NCBI GenBank assembly: GCA_905183005.1
Contig: CAJJDO010000108.1
Span: 189,980-253,979 of the forward strand
Reading direction: 5' to 3'
Source of the DNA: Paramecium pentaurelia
Lineage: Eukaryota; Ciliophora; Oligohymenophorea; Peniculida; Parameciidae
Length of the DNA stretch: 64,000 nt
Shown here piece after piece: positions 12,083 to 24,400 of the stretch (its first letter is position 1; every line of letters starts with the position of its first letter). The translations under genes and the position numbers were made by a program. The notes below the pieces were generated by a model. The model was not told the origin of the DNA and did not search any database. It worked only from the letters and a program-made list of their open reading frames with translations.

Positions 12083-13900
12083 TCATTCTTCTTTTATAGA
12101 TTTAATGTATGCAACTAAATTCATTAAGATTTCTTTTGTTTACATTTTTTTTTTATTATTATCATTTAATTTAATCAATTCATTATATACTTTAATGAAA
12201 TTGGGGTTAGCATAAACATCTAATAATTAAGCTTTTAATTATTCTCTACTATCATAAATTAATTTAGCTTATTTCTTTATTAATCTAGGCCAATTCAGTT
12301 CATATTTCTTACCATTATTACTTACTTTAATTGGATATTATCTAGCAATAATATGATCTAAATTTTCATCAGGATCTTCTCGATTCCAAACAACCCCATG
12401 TTTTTCTTTCATATGTTTTTTAAATTTTGGATCTACAACCAATTCTCTCATTTCAGTTATTCTATATCCAACCTTTAAATTATATAAATCCATTTTTAAT
12501 GTTTTAAGTAATAATGGAAATGGTTTCTTTCTATGAACTAAATCAGTAACAAATGTTTTAAATAAGGGATTCATACTTCTTTCAGTTACTCCATATGTTC
12601 TTCTTTCTAATGATTATTCATCTACATCATATCCTTTTTCCATTATATTCATCTTCTTTTTCTCTAATTTGAATTTGATTCTATATAAAAATGTACCTAT
12701 TCGAAGAATATTTGAACCATATTTTGCATATTCCAAATCTTCAATAAGTATATTTTATAATAATTATTAAATCTCTTTTCCACAAATATTCCAAATTTAT
12801 TCTAAAAAATCATTAAATTCTGGATTTTCAAATACATTTAAAAATTATTAAGTATTAATATGAGTAGCTTAATGTAGATATTCAATATAAGATATTAATG
12901 CACCATTAAGTTTTAAATTAAGGAATACTGGATATTCTCTTTAACATAATGAATACAATTAATCATATCCAATAGCTCCTTTAGAAAATATACTATCTTC
13001 AATTTTTAAATGATCTAAACATGGTTTCAAACGAGGAATAGCAAACATTTTTAAAATTTCCTTTACTTATGCTTTTATTGCAATAGATTTTTTTTTTTCA
13101 TGTGTTTCTTTAAAACATAAAAACAATAAAAGTTCAGGAATAACAATTTATTATTCTTTCAATAACATTAAAACTACTTTAAGTACAAATTAAGGGAATT
13201 TTTCAGATTTCACTTAATCTAAACTTTACCTTTTATTTTTTAGTTTTTCTTGAAATTCCTGAAAATTTTTAACAATTTATATAATAACTTCTTTAGATTC
13301 TGAAAAATCAATTTTATTGAATTAATTAGATATCTTATCAAATACTTCAAATTATTTTTAATTTAATTAACTAGCAAGTTCAAATTTCTTATTTAATAGT
13401 TTTATACTTTATAATATTATTTCTTCATCAGTTGTTTCAATTAAACTATCATACATCTTTTAATAAAGATCAGATTTTTAATCTAAATTAGTCTTTTATA
13501 ACATAGTATCTAATATTACTAAAAAGTCCTCCTTATATACAATTTCAAATGATATTGATGAAATCTTAAGAAATACAAATATAGCTGGAACTGGTCTCTA
13601 TAAATATAATAATTATATAAGATTTTTCCTTATATTTTATTTTAAAGTATCTTCTCCACTTCTTAATCCATTTTTAACATTTCTTAAAATTTCCTCTGTA
13701 TTATATATTGGTTCAAAGTTGATTTTATATACATCATTAAGCCATTAGAGATAATTAAAATCAATGTTTGCATAAAAGTTTTTCAATTATTAAAAGTCTT
13801 ATTAATAGGACACTAACATCTAATCTTTAACACTATCAATTTCTAAGAGTTAATGAAATTAAGCAAATTTTTGATGCTATTTAACTTCTAATTTTTTCAT
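12083..13900 (-). CDS. Large helical protein of unknown function, 605 aa
   Basis: A single intronless frame of 606 codons from ATG (rc 13898-13900) to TGA (rc 12083-12085). Predominantly alpha-helical: Gln/Lys-rich N-terminus (MKKLEVKQHQKF), a middle of helical repeats (VVLMLLKEQQIVIPELLLFL), and a conserved-looking C-terminal part with DVDEQSLERRTYGVTERSM, KMDLYNLKVGYRITEMRELV and KYELNWPRLIKKQAKLIYDS. The C-terminal third has the texture of a conserved domain, but I cannot name it. No signal peptide or membrane helix. Its stop lies 128 nt downstream of the start of the giant type I gene on the same strand. Confidence 0.65.
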
Positions 13901-14027
13901 TTATATAATGAATGCTAAAAATTAGAAAACCTTTCTTCAATTAATTGTACAAAAATTTTAATCCAATTATTATAATATTTTAAAATGAGGTTAAATTTTG
14001 TTTGTATTATATATTTTATGTAATAGA

Positions 14028-15090
14028 TCATGCTAAGAATCCTTTTCCATCTTACTATAACCAACTTGGGAGAGTAGCTCTTTGTTTCTTAACTTTAGTG
14101 CTTGTTTTTTATACAATCTATTGTGTTAGTTCTGATTTCAATTAAGCAATTAATGAAGAATCAAATTTGCTGAGATCTCTATTATTATTAATTGCTTCAA
14201 GAGCATAAAATCTTTAGAAATCAAATTTATCACTAAAATTTTAATATAATAATAAAATTACCCTTCTTTCACAATTGATCCTGGATAAAGATCAATAAAT
14301 CTATTTACATTTACTTCAAATTGTCTTCTACCTTCTTCAGTTGCTAATTAAATTGATTAATAATAAATTTATACATAATTATGCCTTAAATGGTTTAGGA
14401 ATGTTAGCCAACTCTTCTTTTGAATATTCTAATCCTTTATACATTACTTCATTATAGAAATATCTATCCCATGAATCAACTCTCAACATACCAAAAAATA
14501 GGAACCATTCTAATGGTAATAATTTCTATAATATAGTTCCTCTTGCTGTTGGTGTCATGTCACTCATATAATTTTGATAAACGTAATTATCCCATTCATA
14601 AATATTTTCAACACTATCAGCCAATGTACGTTCTCTTGCTTCTGCTTATAACCATTCAGGAGCAGTAGATCCTCTTACACCTCTTTCTACTTTTGAAAAT
14701 CTTGCTCTTCTCTTATTGAACATAATCCAAGTATATGGATGGAATCCTTCTCTTTAAATATGTTCAAATAATGGATCTCTTCTTAATTCTCTATCTTAAA
14801 ATAACAATAAATCTTCCATGGCCAATCCTCTATCTAATCCTATATTTCTCATCCATCTGTATAAGAATCTAAGTTTTGTATTCCAAATCACATTACCTTG
14901 CAAATAAAGGTTCAACAAATTTGTAAATTAATCCAGTCCATCCTTATGTAAATAATTTGACTGCTGAAAGTGTCATTGCTGGTGTACGTGGTTCAGAATA
15001 CCATTTTCTTGGTGATCCTATTATTCTTTCTCTTTTTAAAGCACGAATATTGACTAATTATTCATAGATGAGCTTCTCAAGTCGAACCAT
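14028..15090 (-). CDS. Conserved-looking 324-aa protein, possibly mitochondrial
   Basis: Three introns (14869-14896, 28 nt; 14344-14374, 31 nt; 14233-14261, 29 nt) give exactly 325 codons. The protein is rich in Arg, Trp, Tyr and Phe with strongly coding-like segments: KWYSEPRTPAMTLSAVK, GFHPYTWIMFNKRRARFSK, LLPLEWFLFFGMLRVDSWDR. The basic N-terminus could be a mitochondrial presequence (MVRLEKLIYEQLVNIRALKR). Its composition resembles ciliate-specific respiratory-chain or ATP-synthase subunits, but that is only an impression. Codon use and GC are higher than in the flanking DNA, suggesting a well-expressed gene. Confidence 0.7.
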
Positions 15091-15255
15091 TGATGCAAAT
15101 TAAATCTTTTATATATATATTTATTAATTATAGGATTAAGAGACACTTAATATAATTCAGAATAAATTAAAATTACAAGAAATTCAAATCCAATTACCTA
15201 TATTTCAAATCACTATAGTAATAGTTAAATTTACATTAATATTAATTATTATATT

Positions 15256-16410
15256 TCATTAATTTAATTTTCGCAAAACCCAATGTTTTTGCCTATCTTA
15301 TATTTTTTTAAGGATCATTATTAAATATTTTGTTGGTAACATACTTAATTTTTTTTAATTTTTATTTTGTAGCTTAATAAAACCCAATTTATAATCTAAT
15401 TTATTCATTATTTTATTGAGATCTTCAAAACCATATGTAAATGATTTGATCCTTCTTTTCTATATTAATACATTCAATTAAAAAATCTTTAGACTCTATC
15501 TCAATAAATTATTTTAAAATTAATTCATTAATTCAAAAATAACTGGAGATCTAGGCCTTTTCAATTGCATTTATTAAAATGGACCATTCAATTATCTTAT
15601 AAACACCTTCTTTAAACAATATTGCAAATGCAAATTGTTTTTAACTCTATTTAAATTTTGTCCATATTCAAATAATCTTGTTTTTATAATCCTAACTAAA
15701 TGTTATGCTGCTTCTCTTTTATTTATTTGTTATTTCATTGTAATTAAATATCCATTCAATCTATTTTTGTATATTTTCTTTATTTTTGAACCAAAATAAT
15801 CAAAAAATATAAGAAGTTGTGTTTGTTGTGACCAATACTTCAAGTATACTTAAAGCAATAATTATTCCTACTTTGTTTTTTTAACAATAATCTTACGCAA
15901 TTATTCTTATTTTGCATATTCAAGTCTTTTGTTTACTGAGCTCAAACTTCTTTATAGTATGAAAAATTTGATTTCTTAAAATGAGATTATCATTTTCTTC
16001 TTTCTAATATTTTAAATCACCATAAACAATAATAAAGGTGCATTTGTAGGTTGAATACTCTCACAATCAACTATACTTTCTTATTTGATGCTTAAATTTG
16101 CAAATGAAATCTTGAATCCTTCACCAATATCACTATTCTCACTTACACCCAATGAACAAACTTCATCAAAAATATTCCTCTCACAAACAACTGACTCTTT
16201 TATTCTAATCAACTCTCTAAGATTTCTTAATAATGGTTTTTGTAATGCTTCTAATAATAATTTTGCTGCAGTATCTTAATGACTATTATTTGGATTAAAA
16301 TTCTCTTTGTTCTTCCTCAACATCTTGCTCTATAGAAATTTATGAGATAGATCCTTAATCTATTTATTAGCCTTGCTGAAATCAATAGTTCGAATATTTT
16401 ACAATTTCAT
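15256..16410 (-). CDS. Hypothetical basic helical protein, 376 aa
   Basis: Not recognised. ATG at rc 16408-16410, one 24-nt intron at 16004-16027, TGA at rc 15256-15258; spliced length is exactly 377 codons. The N-terminal part has LLLEALQKPLLRNLRELIR, the centre a long Lys/Arg-rich coiled coil (RSLSSVNKRLEYAKQEQLRK), and the C-terminus KRPRSPVIFELMNQFQ and a basic end (DRQKHWVLRKLNQ). No signal peptide or membrane segment. It could be cytoskeletal or nucleic-acid binding; the sequence does not decide. Confidence 0.6.
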
Positions 16411-17058
16411 TTTTATATTTAAATTATATAACGTTAAACATCTCTTAATTAACTAAAATCATTTTTCTCTTTTCTTACTATCTTACTAATAATATTTAGA
16501 AATATTAATCCTACCATTTTAAATTAAGAGTTTATTTTCAATCTAAAATATTTAAATAAAAAACAAAGAGAAATTTATTATTCCTCAAACACAAGAATCA
16601 AATATTTATTTTCAAAAATATTATAAATAGCAAACATCAAAATACTCACTTGATAATATCAAATTCTTCTAAATTTTTATAGAATTAGAAGTAGATTAAT
16701 GCAGAATATACATCAATATAAAAATTAATAAATCAAAAGAGAGTATTTATATTAAATAAATCTTAATCCATGAATAAAATATAATTATCTAATAATTTAC
16801 TATATAAGATAATCAAAAGAAATTTAGAAATATAATTAAATTAAAATGCAAATTTTATAAATTTTCATTTTTAAGAATAAAATATAAAAATTGTTTGATT
16901 GACATTAATCTTTTTTAATTCTAAGTTAATTTGAAATAATTTACAATCTTAATTAACTTAATAATTTTTATTTACTAATCTAAATTTGATTCACATTTGA
17001 ATATGCAAATCATTAATAATGTAAATATAAATTAATTACAATTCTAATAAATTTATTA
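16411..17058. other. Intergenic, 648 nt, no gene seen
   Basis: Very AT-rich, low in G on both strands, with no frame that looks coding. It lies between the 376-aa gene start and the stop of the sensor-like membrane protein (both minus). Likely the promoter of the 376-aa gene plus spacer. Confidence 0.5.
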
Positions 17059-18779
17059 TCATTTCTACATGCCGAAATCATATAAAATTAAAAATATTTA
17101 TTATAAATTCCAATAATTGTTATGATCTCCTAAAGATTAATTTGATATAAAATTATTTTAATACAAATAAATATTTAATACAATTTTCATTAATAGTTAA
17201 ATGGTTTTAAGTCTTTTAAGATCTCCATATTTTTATAAATTCGTATTATCAGATCTATAATAAAATTAATTTTTACTTTCCTAAGTAAATATTGCCTAAT
17301 CGAAAGGACCAATAATTTTTAATGCTTTTCTAAATTGATTTTTTTTCATTAATTCTAAATTAAATATGTTTAATTAATTTAAAGATATAAATATATCCAA
17401 AAATTCTGATTATTCTTATAAAATAAAATCAACTTATTTTTCATTTATTTTAACTAAAATTTTCATTAAACTAAATAGTAATTTATTGAGTATTTATTTA
17501 TTTGTGATGATAGTATAATCAGGTTGGATATGATATTAACATTTAATTTTAATATTATAAGATGATTCATAATATTAAAATATTTATTTCAATTTAATTT
17601 AAATCTAACAAGATGATAGTGTATTCTCTATTTAATGAGATAACTTATTAATCATTTGCATATATTTAATTTATATTTTACCATATTTATTTTAATCAAG
17701 TTAGGCTTAGTAAGTTAAAGCCATTTAAGATTTCAAGAATTTCGAGAAACTCTTAGAGCAAATTTAAATCCAAGCACAAAGTTATTCAATTTTTTCTGAT
17801 TAAGATTTAATGAGTTTAGATTTTTAATCCATTATAATTACAAAAGTCAATTCAGTAACTTTAACTTCAGAGAGTTTTATAATAATATTCTGATTTGCAA
17901 ATTTTTGATGATTTAATATGAATTCCTAATTATTAATAGAGTTTTCATTAGTATATTCTTTAGTTCTTTTGAATAAAAAGTCTTCAAATTTCATATTATT
18001 ATTTATTTTGTAATTACGTAGAAAGGCTTTTAAATTATTTTGGTTATTGTTTAAAGGGTTGAACTATGGAAATTAGGTAAAGTTAGATTATACAACCTAG
18101 AATGCTAGAGTATTTTAATCGAAAGTAAATATAGCAAATGGATTATCAAATAATAATGGGATGAACTTTTCTACAAAAAAAAAATAGATATTTAATTTAT
18201 ACCTTTTTAATAATCCTAAATGATAAATAAGAACGACTATCGATATTATTTATTAATCCTTTAAATTACAAATATGGCCATAAACGCTATTAAAATAGCA
18301 TATAAATATGTAATTAAAGATAAATCACCATTACTTAATTCAGCAATTAAGATTTTTATTATTAGGTTATTAATAATTTAAATTACAGCATATTTAAAAT
18401 CAGATATTAAGATTATAATAATATGTAAGGTCATCATCACCTATCCAAAAATAAATGATTCTTAATAATCATAACTATTATTGACAGTGATTTAATAAAT
18501 CATTAAGATATGATTAATAGTAAACAAATAAAAATCGATCCATTGTTTTTAAAGTTTATTAATTATGAAATGTGAAATAATTACTGCTATTCCAAGACCA
18601 AGAAATACTAGGGCATAAATAAATTATTATGCAACACTGGAAATAATTGTTCTAATTATACAAATTACCAGACTAATAATACTGATACCTTTGAAAACTG
18701 GTAATGTGAAGCCTTTTCGAGTTTCTTAGTATTTTAATTCTAGATCTTGAGAATTGAATGTGAGAGTGAAAGAGTTCAT
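17059..18779 (-). CDS. Multi-TM sensor-like protein, degenerate histidine-kinase type, 562 aa
   Basis: The N-terminal ~210 residues hold five to six hydrophobic helices (ISIISLVICIIRTIISSVA; FIYALVFLGLGIAVIISHFI; LITYLYAILIAFMAIFVI). A 32-nt intron (GTATAAATT...TTGTAG) follows; without it the frame closes. Next is a PAS-like stretch (FIPLLFDNPFAIFTFDQ) and then helices and a strand-helix unit IQPDYTIITNKQILNKLLFS, which resembles the region before the N-box of a histidine-kinase ATPase domain. No H-box histidine or G-boxes are apparent, so any kinase activity is doubtful. The end MKIVLN...YDFGMQK meets TGA at rc 17059-17061. Low-confidence family link; the gene itself is well supported (563 codons exactly). 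Confidence 0.55.
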
Positions 18780-18799
18780 TCAATTTAATTATATTTTAA

Positions 18800-19162
18800 T
18801 CAATTTTTTTAAAGCATATATAATTATTCAATCTTATTTAAGTATTACAAGTGTTTCATTTAAATTTCTTCAATATCACTGTCATATTTTTTCAAACTAA
18901 TCTTTGAATGGTCAGCAGAATAACTGAAATATGTTATGATATATACATTTTCTTGGTTGATATTTATTATTTCTGTTAATTAAAATTTTAAGTTCTATCT
19001 ACTATTTTATTTTTAATGGGAGGTAACTTATAATAATAGGAATTTTTGATAGGAGATTTGGAATTTAGGTTAATAATTTTTTAAGGACTTTTATTGTTTG
19101 ATTAATCTTATTACTTAATAGTAACAAAAAGAATACCAGAATATAGCTATTTTATTTAACAT
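18800..19162 (-). CDS. Possible small hypothetical protein, 120 aa
   Basis: Intronless frame of 121 codons from ATG (rc 19160-19162) to TGA (rc 18800-18802). The second half looks coding (KFQLTEIININQENVYIITY, then KISLKKYDSDIEEIQMKHL); the first half is ordinary. Its stop is only 20 nt upstream of the start of the sensor-like gene, so it may be a missed 5' exon of that gene or a chance frame. With only TGA as a stop, frames of this length arise easily. Confidence 0.35.
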
Positions 19163-19265
19163 CAGGGGATTGATTAATCCCATATTTTGAGATGTATGAC
19201 ATTTTGCCTTTAAATCGATCCTGAAAACTTATCATTGGAATATTTTATATTTATTAATAATTATA

Positions 19266-20571
19266 TCAGGAACATTTATAATCAGTTGGTAAACCTGCGT
19301 TATAATTACATTGTGTTCCTTATTCAATTGATAATTTGCATTAAACTTCAGTTTTATCAACACATTTACCAGGACCATAACTAAAATAATAATTGATTCT
19401 AGTAGTCGCTGAAGTTATTGGTGTTGTTATAAGACCCGTTGTACATGTTTTTGTAGCAGTTGTACAAGTGATAGTTGTAGTTATTTATTTAACAACATTA
19501 GTTGCTGTTGCAGCACTTTCATCAAATTAATATAATTTGATATCTTTTTCAACAACAACTAAATTTGTGTCAGTCCAAGTCCATTCTAAATAAAAAGCTG
19601 TAAAACCAGTATCTAAATTAATTGCATTAGCTGTAGCAACAGAAGTTGTTGGTCTCAATGCTATTATGTCAGAAAGAGCATTTCTAATTCCAAATTATTC
19701 AGCAGCATAAGAATAAACTTACATATATCCATTTACAGTGTATAGATAATCAGTCCAATCAATTCTAACTGTGTGTAATTATCCATTTATCTTTAATTCT
19801 CTTCTTGAATATGGACATGATGCAAAATTGAGGAAATAATAATTTGTTTGATAATAAGCAGGTGAAAATTTAGCAATTCTAAATAAGGCTATCTCAGCAA
19901 CTTACCATATTTTAGGTAGAATTGCTCTTCTCATTGTATAATCAAAACCTACTTAATCCTATCATTAATTTTATTTATAATACTCTTATTAATTGTAATG
20001 CTTAATATGCAGTTCTTTCTAAATAGAATGGATGAGAATTTGTAGTTTCAATTAATACTTAATAAAATAAAATGTATCTGTCTAATATTGCTTCCAACTC
20101 TGTTTATAATGTTGCTGCACTTTGACTTGCTTCAGGAGATTTCCATGGATTTATTGTGTATAAAGCAAACATATTTGCTTCAGTAGCAGCCAATGCTCCA
20201 ACACCAGTAGGTGTAGTACCAGTTGTTTAAAGAGCTGATCCATCTGTGGTTTTAGAGAACCGAACAAAAGCAAAATTCAATTTACCATCTCCTTTATCCA
20301 CACAAACATTGTCATATTGTAAACTAAACTATTCTAATGAGTCACATTTAGATGATAGAGCTCCTGTTGGGATTCCACTTCCTGAAGGCCCAGACCTGCA
20401 AGCTGCTACTTCATTTACCATATAACAAGGTAGATTAACACAAATGGTTCCATCATGTCTACAATATCCTGAAGCATTGCAAAGAGTTGCATCTGCATTA
20501 AAGGTTGTACAAACTTATTCTCCCACATAAACAGAACTTACTACTGCCAAAAGAACAAAAAAATAAATCAT
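19266..20571 (-). CDS. Secreted Cys-rich protein, 426 aa
   Basis: MIYFFVLLAVVSSVYVG is a signal peptide with a cleavage site near VYVG|EQV. The N-terminal ~80 residues hold clustered Cys (VCTTFNADATLCNASGYC, TICVNLPCYM), and the C-terminus has a Thr-rich linker (ITTTITCTTATKTCTTG) and a final Cys-rich domain (GPGKCVDKTEVQCK) ending TDYKCS. One 25-nt intron at 19959-19983 gives exactly 427 codons. No C-terminal hydrophobic GPI signal or membrane helix, so it is predicted soluble and secreted. Composition (Ala/Thr/Ser-rich, unlike its Asn/Lys/Ile-rich neighbours) recalls ciliate surface-antigen proteins, but it lacks their periodic Cys pattern. GC is clearly higher than in flanking DNA. Confidence 0.7.
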
Positions 20572-21096
20572 TTATTATTTATTTATTTATATCACGTCAT
20601 TTGACATATATATGATGAACTCTAACATTTAAATCTTTATTTTTCATAAAATCATAACATTTTCTTCAATTTTTCAAAACTTTTACTAATAAGATGACTA
20701 AATGTTTTAACTAAATGTATGCTAGAATATTAAATAAAAAGTAAAAACAATAATATTCCTCATAATTATTCTCATAATCTTTATAATTTGAGATTATGAG
20801 AATAAATTCAAATGTTCTCTCTAATTCATAGATGCTTGACATTCTATAAATTATTAAAACAAGAATTCTGGTTTCATCAGTATTAACATTCAATACTATA
20901 TTTTAATTAAATATCTATCAAATAATAATTATAGCCAAATCATTTAAGTTCCAAAAAAATAAAGAAAAATAGATTAATTTCAATCTAATTATAAGATAAA
21001 TAAACCTATTAATCTATTCGTAATCTTTCTATAAAGATCCTCATTAATTTCAAAACTTTACTATGTACTTGCAAAGAAGTACATCCAAATCTATTC
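20572..21096. other. Intergenic, 525 nt, no convincing gene
   Basis: Contains a short inverted repeat in the 20760-20810 area (ATTATTCTCATAATCTTTATAATTTGAGATTATGAGAATAA), able to form a hairpin. A minus-strand frame across 20640-20893 is chance-sized and I do not call it. Presumably holds the promoter of the secreted protein gene. Confidence 0.45.
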
Positions 21097-21393
21097 TCAT
21101 TTATAATATTGAATCCAGTATTTATTTATTATGAACTACTAAATTTAAATAACACAATTATTCTTGTATTATTATAGAATATACTCAATGGTTTGACTAA
21201 TAAAAATCTGCATATTAAATGAATTTATTCTGTAATATGGAAATACTCTATCCTATTTTCGATCAGTATTTTTTCTATTTCTATTTGATTAACTTAATAA
21301 TTTGTTCAATCCTAATAGATTTATTTTAATTTCTTCGCATGATTATTCTTATAATAAGCAATACAAAATGCATCTCTTATAATATGTCCTCAT
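21097..21393 (-). CDS. Possible small protein or gene remnant, 98 aa
   Basis: Frame of 99 codons from ATG (rc 21391-21393) to TGA (rc 21097-21099). It reads coding-like (CEEIKINLLGLNKLLS, then INSFNMQIFISQTIEYILQQ). The next frame carries equally protein-like text downstream (GCTSLQVHSKVLKLMRIFIE, near 21000-21090), so the locus may be a longer gene broken by a frameshift. No splice sites join the two. Starts 64 nt from the divergent giant gene at 21458. Confidence 0.35.
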
Positions 21394-21457
21394 CATATAT
21401 ATTTAAAAGATAATCAAATTATTTTTTTGAATATAATATTTACACAATATTATAATT

Positions 21458-24400
21458 ATGCAAATACAAAGATTGTAATTTCAATTACATTTCTTGTTAA
21501 TTTTTTTTACTTATGGTTAAGAGAATCAGTCAATCTTTTGTAATGACAATTAAATCACTTTTTACAAATTTGCTTAATATCCTGCTTTTTTTAATGAGAC
21601 TACAAAAGAATATTAAATAAAAGAAAGTGTTGATTTTTTAGAAATTATATAAATATCTGAGGTTCAATAATTGAATAATAACTACACTCTAATTCATATT
21701 CATGCAACAGGAGATGAAATTTTCAAAGTTTTTAACAATCAAAATTAATATTATTTAGAAAGATCTCAAATATAGTTGCATTTTAATTAAAATAATTTTC
21801 ATACATCTAATTTGATATCTTTTTAAAGCAACTTTTAATTGCCTTTATGCAACCAATTCCATTCCATTTATCAAAAATAATTCTAATTTTTAATTATTTG
21901 TGAGTAGGAAAATATATTTTTAATTTATATTCTTGAATTTTAGAATTAAAATTACACAATTAAGACTATTTCTTTAAATAAAACTAATAATGAATGTTAA
22001 TTATCCATAAATTAATAAAGTAATGAAAAATAAATATATATTTCATTCATTAATTGTTTAAATTGGATTATTTATGTAATAGATTTTAAGGAAATACAAG
22101 AGCTTGTAAAATCTAATACAATTTTTTAAGATTAGATTTTAAGAACCTTTTATATTCGATATTCAGATCCTTATCTTATATTTGATCATCAAATTTATAC
22201 AATTACAAAATATTTAAAACTATATAAAATATATGAAAATTTTGATAGAAAAATATTAACATGTTCTAAGATGCTTGAAAATCTAATTATAATTGTAGAA
22301 CAATAAAATAATGAAGAAATATTTGATTATAAAAATAGTTTTCATATTTTGATTACTAGAAAAGAAAAACCTAAAGAAATCTTTGAGCTTAATAATAAAA
22401 TAATACTTCATTATGAAAACTATATAGAACATTTGGAAACATCAACACTTTCATATAAACTCTATTTAAAAATTGATAAGCTAATTATTGTTAATTTCTA
22501 GAATAAATTTTTTTTTGGATTAAATTCCACAAAAATCTTTTTTTTCTAATAGAATACTTACTCACCTTATTTTAATTGTAATTATTATAAAAATTAGAAT
22601 AAGTTAAGTTTTTTAACTAGTAATCTATATTATGATAATTAAATTACTTTTGTTTCAATCTTAAAGAATATTTCAGATCCTTTTGAAATATTTCAAAATT
22701 ATTCATTTGTTGAAAAATTAATAAAGTAAGATTTCTCAATCACTTTTGATAAATAGAAGATTCTTAATGGAGTTATTCCAATTATTACTCCTTTAAATAA
22801 TGCAGAATTGTAATGCAATAATAAGTTAGAGAAGATAACTTGTATTAATTAATATATAAAATCTACAAATTGGTTTTTAATTAAAAAATTTATGGATGGA
22901 TCTTATGGAATTCTTTTTCAATAAAGAAAAAACTTATATTTTATAGAATGCAAACATTAAAAACTTACTTTTTTAGGAATTTTCTAAAATTTTTAATAAA
23001 GTAATATATTTTCTTATTAATACTAAATTATATTGATTTTAAATAATAAAACTAAAATTTTAGCAGTTGAAGTATCAATTTCTCTTGAATATATGATACT
23101 AGAATTTGAAGAATAAATTTTAGATGTATAAGTCTTTAATTATTAATTGATTGTCATTTTAGAATCTTGTTAGATATTTTCTCTATAGTCGCCCTTAAAA
23201 ATGGTGGAATTAAAAATTAAAGTAATAAATAATATATATATTTATTAGAATTTTTAGATTTCACAAATTAATTGCAGAAACATGCACTATTTAAATGATT
23301 AAGTATCATTCCTCTATAATTAAAGCACTTTAATAGTTTTTGAAAATTTTATTACAACAACAATTTTACTTAATAATCTATAGATAAATAACATTAATAA
23401 AATTTATTTAACCTAAAATATTTATTTAATAGAAGAACAAAAGCAAGATATTATAACTCTATCAAAATAGGTCTATTTTAATTATTAATTTATAAAATTA
23501 TAAGAATATCAAAAATTACATTTTGAATATTCATATCCATTAAATTATATACTAAATAGTAATTTTTTGGTAGTTGCTGCTTAAGCAGATGATACTTGTG
23601 TATTATTAGTTTATTCTTTGTAAACTAAAAAATAGAATAGTTTAATTTAAATTATTGATGTTGATTACTTTTCTTTTCACTTTATTGACAATGATCGTTT
23701 AGTTTACATTTATTAAAATTAGATTTATCAATAAAATATTGGTGAAATAAAATTGTATTGTTCAACTCAGTATTTTTTTGAGTTCAACAAAAATCTTTAA
23801 CTTCAAATTCGAGTAGAGTTGAAATCAAACATTCTTTAAACAAGAATTTAGACCTTAAACATTTCATTAATAAATTGTATTGAAAATTTAATTGCTTTAA
23901 ACAAATTTAAAATACAATTGAAGGAAGAAGATGCAAATAAAATAATATTAATAGACCCTAGAAAATATATCTCTGGGCCTCTTAATAAAATATCATCTTA
24001 AAATGATTCTATTATTTTACCAATTTAAATTATACATAACATTGATTTTGCTGAATGCACATTTTTTGTTAATTCTATTTGCATCAATACTTAAGAAAAT
24101 TACGTTATATTAAATATTTTAGAGAATAAAAAAAGAATCTATGTATCTTAAATATAAGAAATTAGTTTTCATAAATAAAATGACTTATACTATCTTGTTC
24201 AATATTAATAATAACCAATTAAAATCAAAATTTATAATTTAGTTTCAGAATTATAATCATCTTTGAGCTTATTCTACAATTGTAATAGCAAAAAACACAT
24301 TCATATTATTGATGATATCCTTATTTTTATTTGTAATTATGAAATGACTTTGTACATGATAAATCAAAATTCAATACAATATATTGATAAACTTGAAATA

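Noticed and set aside
14005..14230. Plus-strand frame (MRLNFVYHAK...) with an apparent intron
   Set aside because: It overlaps the 3' end of the strongly supported minus-strand 324-aa gene and is its shadow.
17690..17895. Plus-strand coding-like stretch (IQDFKNFEKLLEQIQ)
   Set aside because: It is antisense to the sensor-like gene, whose minus-strand reading is longer and gives an exact codon count with one intron.
19266..20571. Variable surface antigen (i-antigen) of Paramecium
   Set aside because: Too short, lacks the regular eight-Cys periods and has no C-terminal GPI signal; kept as a secreted Cys-rich protein.
20640..20893. Minus-strand open frame of about 80 codons after the secreted protein gene
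   Set aside because: Composition is not coding-like and, with TGA as the only stop in AT-rich DNA, frames of this size are expected by chance.
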